From: an uncultured Coprococcus sp.
Lineage (GTDB): Bacteria; Bacillota; Clostridia; Lachnospirales; Lachnospiraceae
Assembly: GCA_900548315.1 (NCBI GenBank)
Contig: URJU01000030.1
Coordinates: forward strand, 1-16,221
DNA length: 16,221 nucleotides
Direction of reading: 5' to 3'
Both the position numbers and the translations under genes were made by a program. This document shows positions 7,330 to 13,927 of the stretch, one piece after another; position 1 is the first letter of the stretch, and each line of letters begins with the position of its first letter. The notes under the pieces are model-generated. The model was not told the DNA's origin. It worked only from the letters and a program-made list of their open reading frames with translations, and ran no database searches.

Positions 7330-8193
7330 TTGGCAGACAGATATGATGCGGGTGACAGACGGGAGTCACAAAAAAATAGAACAGCAGGAAAAAGACCGGA
7401 GATTAGACAGAGCAGTAAAGCAGCGAGCAGCAGACCGAAAAGTGCAACCGCTGTTCAAAAGACCAGAACGAGTACGGGCAGACCTCTTGAAAAAGACAGG
7501 TCTCTTGAAAAAGACAGGTCTCTTGAAAAAGCGGGGGCTGACGCATCAAGAAACAGAAACGCAAACAGAAAGGTAAACAAAACTGTTTCTAATAAGAAAA
7601 ATGTGCGCCCGTCGACGGGCAGCAAAGGCGGCAGGAAACGAAAACAGAGCAGTAATGTGGTTTTAAATGCAAAGGCTATGTTCATCGCGGCTGTTGTGGT
7701 TGGACTTATACTTGCACTTATAGTTACACTTATAATGAGGTCTAGCATGCTGAGGGTCAAACAGATAGAGGAGGATTACAATATAGGTGATTCGTTTGAC
7801 ATAAAGAATTATTTTGAGACGGTCAGTAAAGACGCGGTTTTGGAGTATGATTTAAGTGATTTTGCCCCAGATGAACTGGGAACATATAAAGTGAAATTCA
7901 CCGTTAGACGCGGCAAGATGTCAAGGAGGAAGACGGGGAAGATAAAAGTAGTGGATGAGGTTAAACCATATATATCCGGACCTGAAGAGATAGATGTGAA
8001 GGCAGGCCAGGAGATAAACTGGAGTGATTATTACACGGTGACAGATGAGGATCCTGATATACAGAGCAAACTGCAGTCGGTAAATGAGATAGATACCGGA
8101 AAAGCGAGGGCTGTGAGTGCAACACTCACGGTGACTGATTGGGCCGGAAACACGTCAACAAAAAGTATAACGGTTATGGTGGTTGAAAATTAA
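7330..8193 (+). CDS. single-pass membrane protein with basic cytoplasmic region and Ig-like extracellular domain
   Basis: Not a named gene. With the TTG start the product is 287 residues. Residues 1-110 are highly basic, polar and low-complexity, with an LEKDRS repeat. A hydrophobic helix follows at about 116-136 with positive residues on the N-terminal side, so the C-terminal part should be outside. Residues about 208-287 look like a bacterial Ig-like/DUF5011-type domain: EVKPYISGP, YYTVTDEDPD, then VTDWAGNTSTKSITVMVV at the end. I prefer TTG 7330 because GGAGGAGG (7314-7321) is correctly placed for it; the ATG at 7312 overlaps that site and has no good site of its own, but it would add only six residues. 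The function is unknown; a cell-envelope role is inference. Confidence 0.72.
   Translation: MADRYDAGDRRESQKNRTAGKRPEIRQSSKAASSRPKSATAVQKTRTSTGRPLEKDRSLEKDRSLEKAGADASRNRNANRKVNKTVSNKKNVRPSTGSKGGRKRKQSSNVVLNAKAMFIAAVVVGLILALIVTLIMRSSMLRVKQIEEDYNIGDSFDIKNYFETVSKDAVLEYDLSDFAPDELGTYKVKFTVRRGKMSRRKTGKIKVVDEVKPYISGPEEIDVKAGQEINWSDYYTVTDEDPDIQSKLQSVNEIDTGKARAVSATLTVTDWAGNTSTKSITVMVVEN
7484..7532 (+). repeat. 18-bp in-frame tandem repeat, about 2.7 copies
   Basis: The unit CTCTTGAAAAAGACAGGT occurs at 7484-7501 and identically at 7502-7519, with a partial third copy at 7520-7532. It encodes repeats of LEKDRS in the basic cytoplasmic region of the membrane protein. Identical units suggest recent slippage expansion. 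Confidence 0.9.
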
Positions 8194-8216
8194 TCAGTAA
8201 ATTAAAAATGTACAAT

Positions 8217-8267
8217 AAAAAAGAAGTTCATCACCAATAGATGTTGATAGGTGATGAACTTCTTTTT
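8217..8267. terminator. bidirectional intrinsic terminator
   Basis: A 15-bp perfect stem (8221-8235 with 8250-8264; AAGAAGTTCATCACC and its complement) has a 14-base loop, with A5 before and T5 after, so it has a U-run in both directions. It closes the plus-strand membrane protein gene and the minus-strand transglutaminase-like gene, whose stop codon begins at 8268 within its edge. Confidence 0.92.
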
Positions 8268-9540
8268 ATGATAATGGTGGCCGCTTGAGTTCTTCATCAA
8301 GTTCTGAATTATCGACCAAGGTGGTCTTCGTCTTTTTGACCTTATCTTTCTTCTTAACTTTACTTTTTTTATGTATTTTTTTGATAAGAGATACTATCAG
8401 CAGAAGGATGACACCAATGCTGATAAGGACAACTGACAGTCCATATTTGTCAAGAAGCTTATCAATAAAATTGTAACTTGATTTCTCCCATAAACCGTCT
8501 GCCTCTAAATCTGCCTGTACCTTTGTAAGACAGTACTCAGTTCCTGTACATGAAGGGATGCCAGGTAATCTGTCCGTAATGGCTGTCAGATTAGATGCCT
8601 GAGAGTCCGTTACATTAAAGTATTTGTAGGAGAGAGCCTCTTTACCAGTGGTTGTGATAGGATCGTCCAGTCCTAGGTTGATCAAATACCATTTACCGCC
8701 GAGGCAAACGGCATTCCAAGCACAGTTGTTGATATAATTCTTCTCTCTGAGCTGTTTCTGGGTATCAGTGGAGTCATCGAGAAGATCTGAATTTTGACCT
8801 TCTATGTATAGACATGGAACGTTTATGTAGTCCATGACTGCCTTAAATGCTTTAGCATATCCATAAGATACAGCTGTCTGATACTGTGAACTGAATATGC
8901 CATCGGCTGTATATGCATATATGTTCTTGTCTGTTCTTTCAGTTATGTCAGATGCATAGTATACCTTGTTGATGATAGCATTATGTATGAGATATACTTT
9001 CTCATAATCCTTGGCATTATCGGCTAGTGTTGCTGCGTATGCCTTGACGGCAAGATCGAAATTGTTGACATATACTGCACGGGTATCACCGTTGGCGTAT
9101 AATGAGTAACATTCAGCTGTCAAGAGCTGGAATTTCAATTCTCCTGATGATGCAGCCTTACATTCGTAGTTATCTGACATCCAGAAGTATTCTGGATGGT
9201 CTGCCAAGACGGCATTCATTACTTTTTGAAGTCCGTCATTTCCAATAACCTCCCAATCCTTATTGCTTATAGAGATGGTGAATGCGGTGTAGTATCCGCC
9301 ATCCTGATACTGGGCGGTCTGATTCGATGAGTGAAATGCGGCAGCGGCATCGTTGATCTGGTTGTAAACAGTTCTGTATGCATTGTTGTCAAACTGATCG
9401 TAGAAATAAGTTTTGCCGTTTATCGTACTGGAGCCAGAGCTGTCACTCGCCGGATTATCGTTTCCCTCGGCATATGCAGTCTGCGCAAATGGCAAAATCA
9501 TTGTGAGGGTGAGCAGCAATGCTAATAACATCTTTTTCAT
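8266..9540 (-). CDS. secreted membrane-anchored transglutaminase-like protein, catalytic triad not conserved
   Basis: A 424-residue protein starting at MKK. Residues 1-24 form a signal peptide (likely cleavage after AYA), residues 368-386 a C-terminal membrane helix, then a Lys-rich cytoplasmic tail. The middle resembles bacterial transglutaminase-like (papain-fold) domains: HPEYFW (115-120), SYGYAKAF (225-232), CAWNAVCLGGKWY (273-285) and a DDP motif (292-294). In active members the motifs read C-x-G-Y-A, H-A-W-N and W-Y-x-x-D. Here the Cys position is Ser225, the His position Cys273 and the Asp position Asn288, so the classical triad is absent. A GTG four codons upstream is possible but lies too close to AAGGAG; the ATG is 13 bases from it. 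It ends at a terminator shared with its convergent neighbour. Probably a wall or surface binding protein, by inference. Confidence 0.8.
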   Translation of the reverse strand: MKKMLLALLLTLTMILPFAQTAYAEGNDNPASDSSGSSTINGKTYFYDQFDNNAYRTVYNQINDAAAAFHSSNQTAQYQDGGYYTAFTISISNKDWEVIGNDGLQKVMNAVLADHPEYFWMSDNYECKAASSGELKFQLLTAECYSLYANGDTRAVYVNNFDLAVKAYAATLADNAKDYEKVYLIHNAIINKVYYASDITERTDKNIYAYTADGIFSSQYQTAVSYGYAKAFKAVMDYINVPCLYIEGQNSDLLDDSTDTQKQLREKNYINNCAWNAVCLGGKWYLINLGLDDPITTTGKEALSYKYFNVTDSQASNLTAITDRLPGIPSCTGTEYCLTKVQADLEADGLWEKSSYNFIDKLLDKYGLSVVLISIGVILLLIVSLIKKIHKKSKVKKKDKVKKTKTTLVDNSELDEELKRPPLS

Positions 9541-9606
9541 AACTGGAAACACACTCCTTCTTTTTCTTGTGGAAATTCCCTAATATACTTCATTCAATAA
9601 TATCAC

Positions 9607-9615
9607 ATTATAACA
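9607..9615 (-). promoter_or_regulatory. predicted extended -10 promoter of the transglutaminase-like gene
   Basis: On the minus strand TGTTATAAT (9615-9607) is a perfect -10 with an upstream TGn extension, about 67 bases before the start codon. No good -35 is present at the usual spacing. Confidence 0.45.
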
Positions 9616-9679
9616 TTTATTACCAGTAAGAAACTTGGTTAAATAAGAGAAACGAATGGATTTTTATGGATGACATGTG

Positions 9680-9685
9680 TATAAT
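9680..9685 (+). promoter_or_regulatory. predicted -10 box for the DUF6472-like gene
   Basis: A perfect TATAAT at 9680-9685 lies 63 bases before the start codon. The 17-base-spaced -35 position reads TGGATT, which is weak. It is divergent from the transglutaminase-like promoter. The 196-base gap between the two genes holds nothing else I can identify. Confidence 0.4.
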
Positions 9686-9748
9686 GAAGTTACTTTCATG
9701 AATTAAAAATGAGAGTGTAAATTTTTATAATATTTAAGGGGGATGGTG

Positions 9749-9925
9749 ATGGCTTCCAGTTGTGATATGTGTGCTCATTATGTATATGATGAAGAAGATG
9801 ATTTCTCTGAGTGCCTGGTGAATATGGATGAGGATGACTTTGCCAGATTTATTGCCAGAGGATATGATAACTGCCCTTATTTTCAGTTGGATGATGAGTA
9901 TAAGATAGTGAGACATCAGATGTGA
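9749..9925 (+). CDS. small acidic four-cysteine protein, DUF6472-like
   Basis: A 58-residue acidic protein that I recognise as resembling DUF6472, a small uncharacterised family of Clostridia: CDMCAHYVYDEEDDF near the N-terminus, a single Cys in SECLVNMDEDDF, NCPYF, and a conserved-looking tail DEYKIVRHQM. Cys5, Cys8, Cys22 and Cys42 could bind a metal, but this is inference. The start at ATG 9749 is chosen because AAGGGGG (9736-9742) is correctly spaced for it; ATG 9743 abuts the Shine-Dalgarno and would add only MV. It has its own predicted promoter and terminator, so it is monocistronic. The function is unknown. Confidence 0.8.
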   Translation: MASSCDMCAHYVYDEEDDFSECLVNMDEDDFARFIARGYDNCPYFQLDDEYKIVRHQM

Positions 9926-9945
9926 TGTTATATAATTCAGAAGTG

Positions 9946-9997
9946 AGATACCCCAGAATGTAAACAATGATTTCTGTGTACATTCTGGGGTATTTTA
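9946..9997 (+). terminator. intrinsic terminator after the DUF6472-like gene
   Basis: A 15-bp perfect stem (9948-9962 with 9979-9993; ATACCCCAGAATGTA and its complement) and a 16-base loop, followed by TTTT. There is no matching U-run on the minus strand, so it mainly serves the plus-strand gene. Confidence 0.88.
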
Positions 9998-10017
9998 TGT
10001 TGGCAGCAGATCTGCTG

Positions 10018-11892
10018 TTATCGGTTAAATGATTCAGCCAGTTCTGTGAGATAAATATATCTGTCCAGGAGATGATCTAGTTCTTCCTCAAGCTTTGCCT
10101 TCTTCTCGGTCAGCTCGTTCAGTTTGATGAAGTCTGACACGGAGTTGTTGATGTCTGCCTCTGCCTGGGCGATTTCCGCCTCCTTTGCAGCAATATCATC
10201 CTCTATAGAGTCATATTCCCGCTGTTCGTTGAAGGAGAATTTTTTCTTGGCTGCCGGTTCTCGTCCCATCTTTTTGTTTTGATCCGTTGCTGCTGGATCA
10301 CCATCCAAGCCCATGGTTTCTTGAGCCTTTGACGAAGATGCTCTTGGTGCGGAAGATGATCCCGCCATATCGTTTGTGGTGCCTGCGGCACTGTTGGCAA
10401 ATGATCCGTGGGTTATATAGTAGTCGGTGTATCCGCCCTCAAACTGCGAGATCGCACCCTTTCCGTCAAATACCAGAAGCTTGCGTATAACCCTGTCCAG
10501 AAAGTATCTGTCGTGGGATACAACTATGAGTATGCCTTGGAAAGAGTCAAGGTAATCTTCAAGTATACATAGCGTTGATATATCCAGGTCGTTTGTAGGC
10601 TCATCCAGGATAAGCACATTTGGTGATGATACAAGGACTTTCAGAAGGTAGAGTCTTCTCTTTTCGCCTCCTGATAGTTTTTCTATGCGCTGGTGCTGCA
10701 GCGTTCCGTCGAACAGAAAACGTTCGCACATGGTTGATGCAGACATAAGTCCTTCGGTTGTCTGTATGTATTCGGCGGTTTCCTTGACATAATCCAGTAC
10801 CTTCATATTGGGATCAAGTGATTCATTTTCCTGAGAAAAATATCCAATACGGACAGTTTCGCCTATGTCTATATATCCTTTGTCAGGCTTGATGTTGCCT
10901 GTTATAAGTTTCATAAGCGTGGTTTTGCCGCATCCGTTAGGTCCGACGACTCCAATTCTGTCGGTGCGAAGGAAGTTGTATGAGAAATCCTGTATAATGG
11001 GATTTTCGCGTCCAGGCCAGGTCTTGGATATATTGTTTATCTCGATGGTTTTGTTACCCAGTCTGCTGGCGATGGAACTCATGGTGACGGACTGAGTTTC
11101 TTTTATGAGCTCCTCACTTGCGAGCTTTTCGTATCTCTGTATATGTGCTTTCTGTTTGGTGCTCCTGGCACGGGCACCTCTCTGCATCCATGCGATTTCT
11201 TTTCTTAGGATGTTCTGATGCTTGTTCTGAGTTGCAAGGGCGATATTTTCCCGCTCGGCTTTGAGCATGAGGTAACCTTCGTAGTTGGCGTTGTAGCTGT
11301 AAGTTTTGCCCTTGTCTATCTCAACTATCCGGTTGCATACCTTGTCCAGAAAATATCTGTCGTGAGTGACCATCACAAGTGCACCTTTGTAGTTGTTTAG
11401 GTATTCCTCCAGATATTCTGTCATGTCGTTGTCCAGATGGTTTGTAGGCTCGTCAAGTACCAATATGTCACAGCTTGAGAGCAGTGCGGCGGCTAGGGCG
11501 ACCTTTTTGCGCTGACCGCCGGAGAGGGTGTTTACCATGAGGCTTGTATCGTCAAATCCAAGTCTGTGGAGAAATGCCTTGGCATCTCCCTCTATGCTCC
11601 ATTGGTTTTCCTCATTGGAGTTAGCGGTTATAACGTAGTCGTAGATGCTCACGGTTTCGGTGAAATCAGGAGTCTGTGGAAGGTATCTGATGACCACATT
11701 GTTTCCTTTGGACAGTTGCCCTGAGTCGCAAGTGTCGATCCCTGCGATTATCTTGAGCAGTGTTGACTTTCCAGTTCCGTTTACTCCGATGATACCGATC
11801 TTCTCCTTTGAGTTTATGGAGAAGTCTGCGTTGTCAAATAGTATTTTGTCTGTATATGATTTTGAAAAATTTTTTATGGTTAATAAATTCAT
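10018..11892 (-). CDS. uup: ABC-F family ATPase, Uup type
   Basis: A soluble twin-ATPase of the ABC-F class, whose members act on ribosomes rather than in transport. The 624 residues hold two nucleotide-binding domains: Walker A GVNGTGKST (36-44), signature LSGGQ (123-127) and Walker B LVLDEPTNHLD (144-154); then GPNGCGKTT (317-325), LSGGE (406-410) and LILDEPTNDLD (427-437). The inter-domain linker (about 215-265) contains the Uup-like WMQRGARARSTKQKAH. After a Ser/Ala/Gly-rich stretch (about 495-545), a charged coiled coil (about 555-624) matches the Uup C-terminal domain. The Uup subfamily is usually housekeeping rather than antibiotic resistance. The ribosome site directly before ATG is poor; AAAGGA lies about 22 bases upstream within a short overlapping ORF. 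The TTGACG/TACAAT promoter is strong. Confidence 0.93.
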   Translation of the reverse strand: MNLLTIKNFSKSYTDKILFDNADFSINSKEKIGIIGVNGTGKSTLLKIIAGIDTCDSGQLSKGNNVVIRYLPQTPDFTETVSIYDYVITANSNEENQWSIEGDAKAFLHRLGFDDTSLMVNTLSGGQRKKVALAAALLSSCDILVLDEPTNHLDNDMTEYLEEYLNNYKGALVMVTHDRYFLDKVCNRIVEIDKGKTYSYNANYEGYLMLKAERENIALATQNKHQNILRKEIAWMQRGARARSTKQKAHIQRYEKLASEELIKETQSVTMSSIASRLGNKTIEINNISKTWPGRENPIIQDFSYNFLRTDRIGVVGPNGCGKTTLMKLITGNIKPDKGYIDIGETVRIGYFSQENESLDPNMKVLDYVKETAEYIQTTEGLMSASTMCERFLFDGTLQHQRIEKLSGGEKRRLYLLKVLVSSPNVLILDEPTNDLDISTLCILEDYLDSFQGILIVVSHDRYFLDRVIRKLLVFDGKGAISQFEGGYTDYYITHGSFANSAAGTTNDMAGSSSAPRASSSKAQETMGLDGDPAATDQNKKMGREPAAKKKFSFNEQREYDSIEDDIAAKEAEIAQAEADINNSVSDFIKLNELTEKKAKLEEELDHLLDRYIYLTELAESFNR

Positions 11893-11942
11893 GATGCTGC
11901 CGGTGTCCCGGTTATCCTTTCGTCAGAATATAAAAATGTCAT
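11889..11942 (-). CDS. putative 17-codon leader ORF overlapping the ABC-F start
   Basis: An ATG at 11942 opens a 17-codon frame (MTFLYSDERITGTPAAS) whose TGA stop overlaps the ABC-F start codon as ATGA (11892-11889). It lies inside the predicted leader transcript. It lacks a clear Shine-Dalgarno, so translation is uncertain. Within it, AAAGGAT (11920-11914) is followed by a small CCGG-GACA-CCGG hairpin (11911-11900) that could bring AAAGGA closer to the ABC-F start. A leader peptide or translational coupling device is plausible; chance is the alternative. Confidence 0.35.
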   Translation of the reverse strand: MTFLYSDERITGTPAAS

Positions 11943-11974
11943 ATGTGTAGATCAGTATATTCTCTACGCACAAT

Positions 11975-12003
11975 ATTGTAAATGCGTGGAAATGTAACGT
12001 CAA
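11975..12003 (-). promoter_or_regulatory. strong predicted promoter of the ABC-F gene
   Basis: On the minus strand TTGACG (12003-11998), a 17-base spacer and TACAAT (11980-11975): five of six matches in each box. The start site would be near 11968, giving a leader of about 76 bases. Confidence 0.7.
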
Positions 12004-12221
12004 TAAGCATATTGTATATTGAACAGTCGTAAAATGACATGTTCCGCTAAAAAAAGTTAATTGAAAATTAAACAAAAATTTGTTGAACGTTGTTTTGACG
12101 GAGAGGGAGATTTGTAAAAAAATATTCTGCAAATTAGGCAATATGCCCAAAAAGAAAGAGAAATCATATATTTTGCTTAAGAAAAACAAGGAAAAAGCAC
12201 AAAAGGCTTTACAATTTATTG
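12004..12221. other. AT-rich intergenic stretch, no gene seen
   Basis: Between the divergent ABC-F and HPr-like promoters. It is A-rich on the plus strand. I see no RNA gene and no well-supported coding frame; the open frame on the minus strand is Phe-rich and lacks a ribosome site. GGCA-ATA-TGCC near 12137-12147 is only a minor hairpin. Confidence 0.5.
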
Positions 12222-12231
12222 ATTTTGTAAT

Positions 12232-12260
12232 TTGCAAAATATTTCAGAAAGTAGTATAAA
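12232..12260 (+). promoter_or_regulatory. predicted promoter of the first HPr-like gene
   Basis: TTGCAA (12232-12237), a 17-base spacer and TATAAA (12255-12260). An imperfectly spaced inverted repeat ATTTTG-N7-CAAAAT (12222-12240) covers the -35 box and might be an operator, although it is AT-rich and could be chance. Confidence 0.55.
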
Positions 12261-12302
12261 AGGAACATTGATGGCGATGGACCATGAATGGAGGTAATAA
12301 GT

Positions 12303-12551
12303 ATGGTAGAATCAACAGATATCAAGGTAAAGCTCAATTCAGTGGAGCAGGTCAGACAGTTTGTAGAGACTATAAGAAAATATGACGGAGATGTTGACGT
12401 ATATTCAACAAATCGAAATTATCTTGTGGACGGTAAGTCTATCCTCGGAGTGTTCAGTCTTGGACTTGATCAGGAACTTACAGTCAAGTTTTATAATGGT
12501 GCGACAGAAACATTCATAAGCACATTACAGCCGTTTATGCTGGCCGCATAA
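12303..12551 (+). CDS. HPr/Crh-like protein lacking the PTS histidine (paralogue 1)
   Basis: An 82-residue protein with the HPr fold signature DGKSILGVFSLGL at 43-55, matching the HPr region around Ser46. Aligned through KYDGDV (26-31) and the KS motif, it is two residues short before the helix, and the position of the PTS phosphorylation residue His15 falls at Ser13; the GIHARPA motif is absent. It therefore cannot act as an ordinary PEP-dependent phosphocarrier. Ser46, the HPr-kinase site, is retained, which is the pattern of Bacillus Crh. A regulatory role is inference. The start at ATG 12303 is set by GGAGGT (12290-12295), seven bases upstream; the ATG at 12288 overlaps this site. No terminator separates it from the next paralogue. 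Confidence 0.82.
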   Translation: MVESTDIKVKLNSVEQVRQFVETIRKYDGDVDVYSTNRNYLVDGKSILGVFSLGLDQELTVKFYNGATETFISTLQPFMLAA

Positions 12552-12599
12552 AGCGACAAAAATACAAGTATTTCCATAAGTATTCGTGGGCGGTATGCA

Positions 12600-12629
12600 T
12601 TGACACACTTCATGCGAGAGTGTTAGAAT
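12600..12629 (+). promoter_or_regulatory. strong predicted promoter of the second HPr-like gene
   Basis: A perfect TTGACA (12600-12605), an 18-base spacer and an extended -10 TGTTAGAAT (12621-12629). The leader of about 75 bases can fold into a bulged hairpin (12640-12649 with 12664-12672) before the ribosome site. Confidence 0.72.
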
Positions 12630-12709
12630 ATCCTTGTAAGCGAGCTGGCAATGGGAGAACAGAGCCGTTCGCAGAATAACATATTAAGATATATTAGGGG
12701 GCGCAGCCA

Positions 12710-12943
12710 ATGCAGATTACAGAGATGAAAGCTAAAGTGAACACAATGGATGACATCAAGAAGTTTGTATCATACCTTAATCAGTTTCCAAACGATGTTG
12801 ACGTTTCATCCGCTCAGTATGTTGTAGATGGAAAGTCAATCTTAGGTGTGTTCAGCTTAGATCTTGAGAGACCACTTACTGTAAAATTCCACGGAGAGGT
12901 AGCACCGGAACTTCAGGAAAAGCTTGATGAGTTTAAGTGCTGA
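12710..12943 (+). CDS. HPr/Crh-like protein lacking the PTS histidine (paralogue 2)
   Basis: A 77-residue paralogue of the preceding gene. It shares VDGKSILGVFSL.L and LTVKF (39-60) and has the same missing HARP motif; the His15 position falls near Thr12. The regulatory serine is Ser43, equivalent to HPr Ser46. Similar His-less HPr-family proteins are, as far as I recall, common in Clostridia, but their role is not settled. AGGGGG (12696-12701) precedes the ATG by eight bases. It has its own strong promoter, 158 bases after paralogue 1, so the pair can be expressed differently despite lying in tandem. A strong terminator follows 45 bases after the stop. Confidence 0.82.
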   Translation: MQITEMKAKVNTMDDIKKFVSYLNQFPNDVDVSSAQYVVDGKSILGVFSLDLERPLTVKFHGEVAPELQEKLDEFKC

Positions 12944-12987
12944 TCTTATAAGATACATAGGAAAGTTTACCGAGAAGAATCAGTAAT

Positions 12988-13033
12988 AAAGAAAAGCAGG
13001 CTGCAGATTTTCTGCAAGCCTGCTTTTCTTTTT
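12988..13033 (+). terminator. intrinsic terminator between paralogue 2 and udp
   Basis: A 15-bp perfect stem (12988-13002 with 13017-13031, AAAGAAAAGCAGGCT and its complement) is extended by GCAG/CTGC with one bulged A and ends in a T-rich tract. It also lies within the leader of the downstream uridine phosphorylase gene, 19 bases before that gene's ribosome site. Confidence 0.88.
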
Positions 13034-13064
13034 GCCTAAAGATGTTATGACAGGAGGGATTGAT

Positions 13065-13844
13065 ATGGTATATGAATCTGAACAGGGACTTGAGTATCAT
13101 ATAAAAGTCAATGAGGACATGATAGGACGGTATGTGATAATGCCGGGGGATCCAAAGAGGTGTAAGGCGATTGCCGCATATCTGGACGATGCGGAACTCG
13201 TGGCGGACAGCAGGGAATTTGTCACATACACGGGGTATCTGGATGGTGAGAAGGTCAGCGTGACATCCACTGGAATAGGTGGACCATCGGCGGCGATAGC
13301 TCTTGAGGAGCTTGTGCACGCTGGTGCGCACACTTTTATTCGAGTTGGAACATGTGGGGGCATGCAGACAGATATAGTGGGCGGCGATATAGTTGTTGCT
13401 ACAGGTTCGGTGAGGATGGAGGGCACATCGAAAGAGTATGCCCCGATAGAATATCCGGCGGTGGCAGATATAGATGTGGTAAATGGACTCATCAGTGCGG
13501 CAAAAGACATGAACATACCTGTTCACGCCGGAGTCGTTCAGAGCAAAGATTCTTTTTATGGACAGCATTCGCCGCAGATAATGCCGGTCAGTTATGAGCT
13601 CTCAAACAAATGGGAGGCGTGGAAACGAATGGGGTGCAAGGCATCAGAGATGGAATCAGCGGCGTTGTTTATTGTAGGTGCGTTTCTCAGAGTGAGGGTG
13701 GGAGCTTGTTTTCTGGTTGTAGCTAATCAGGAGAGAGCTGCAGCAGGACTTCCGAATCCTGAGGTCCATGATACTGACAGAGCTATACAGGTGGCGGTGA
13801 ATGCCGTAAAACGACTGATAGAAGAGGATAGAGAGAGGGAATAA
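13065..13844 (+). CDS. udp: uridine phosphorylase
   Basis: Cleaves uridine with phosphate to uracil and ribose-1-phosphate in pyrimidine salvage. The 259-residue protein belongs to the PNP_UDP_1 (NP-I) family and tracks E. coli Udp closely: MPGDPKR (26-32), DSREFVTYTGYLDG (48-61), STGIGGPS (68-75), RVGTCGG (93-99), the APIEYPAVAD segment (126-135) and SEMESAALF (194-202), whose Glu binds ribose. The base-recognition loop reads FYGQHSPQ rather than the E. coli FYPGQER, so exact base preference is not certain. AGGAGG (13052-13057) fixes the start at ATG 13065; an earlier in-frame ATG (13032) lies in the terminator's U-tract. No promoter fits between that terminator and the ribosome site. It ends at a bidirectional terminator. 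Confidence 0.9.
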   Translation: MVYESEQGLEYHIKVNEDMIGRYVIMPGDPKRCKAIAAYLDDAELVADSREFVTYTGYLDGEKVSVTSTGIGGPSAAIALEELVHAGAHTFIRVGTCGGMQTDIVGGDIVVATGSVRMEGTSKEYAPIEYPAVADIDVVNGLISAAKDMNIPVHAGVVQSKDSFYGQHSPQIMPVSYELSNKWEAWKRMGCKASEMESAALFIVGAFLRVRVGACFLVVANQERAAAGLPNPEVHDTDRAIQVAVNAVKRLIEEDRERE

Positions 13845-13878
13845 TGCAGAAATAAAAGATAAAAGCAGAAAAAAACAG

Positions 13879-13927
13879 AAAAATCCGTACATGGGGGAAA
13901 ATATCTGCTCCATGTACGGGATTTTTT
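13879..13927. terminator. bidirectional intrinsic terminator between udp and the LOG-family gene
   Basis: A 10-bp stem (13885-13894 with 13910-13919, CCGTACATGG/CCATGTACGG), extended by AAAAT/ATTTT past a bulged G, with T6 on the plus side (13922-13927) and A-rich sequence on the other side, giving U-runs in both directions. Confidence 0.88.

Noticed and set aside
9951..9990. Terminator after the DUF6472-like gene acting also for the ABC-F gene
   Set aside because: On the minus strand the stem is not followed by a U-run, so only plus-strand use is supported.
10004..10017. Perfect 14-bp palindrome CAGCAGATCTGCTG just after the ABC-F stop
   Set aside because: It has no loop and no U-run, so it is a poor terminator; its position gives no clear operator role. 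Probably chance.
11923..12237. 104-codon minus-strand open frame in the ABC-F/HPr gap
   Set aside because: Very Phe/Ile-rich from A-rich DNA, has no ribosome site and spans the ABC-F promoter.
12933..13568. 211-codon minus-strand open frame across the terminator and udp
   Set aside because: It overlaps the convincing uridine phosphorylase and a terminator; the Cys/His/Arg-rich composition is typical of a wrong frame.
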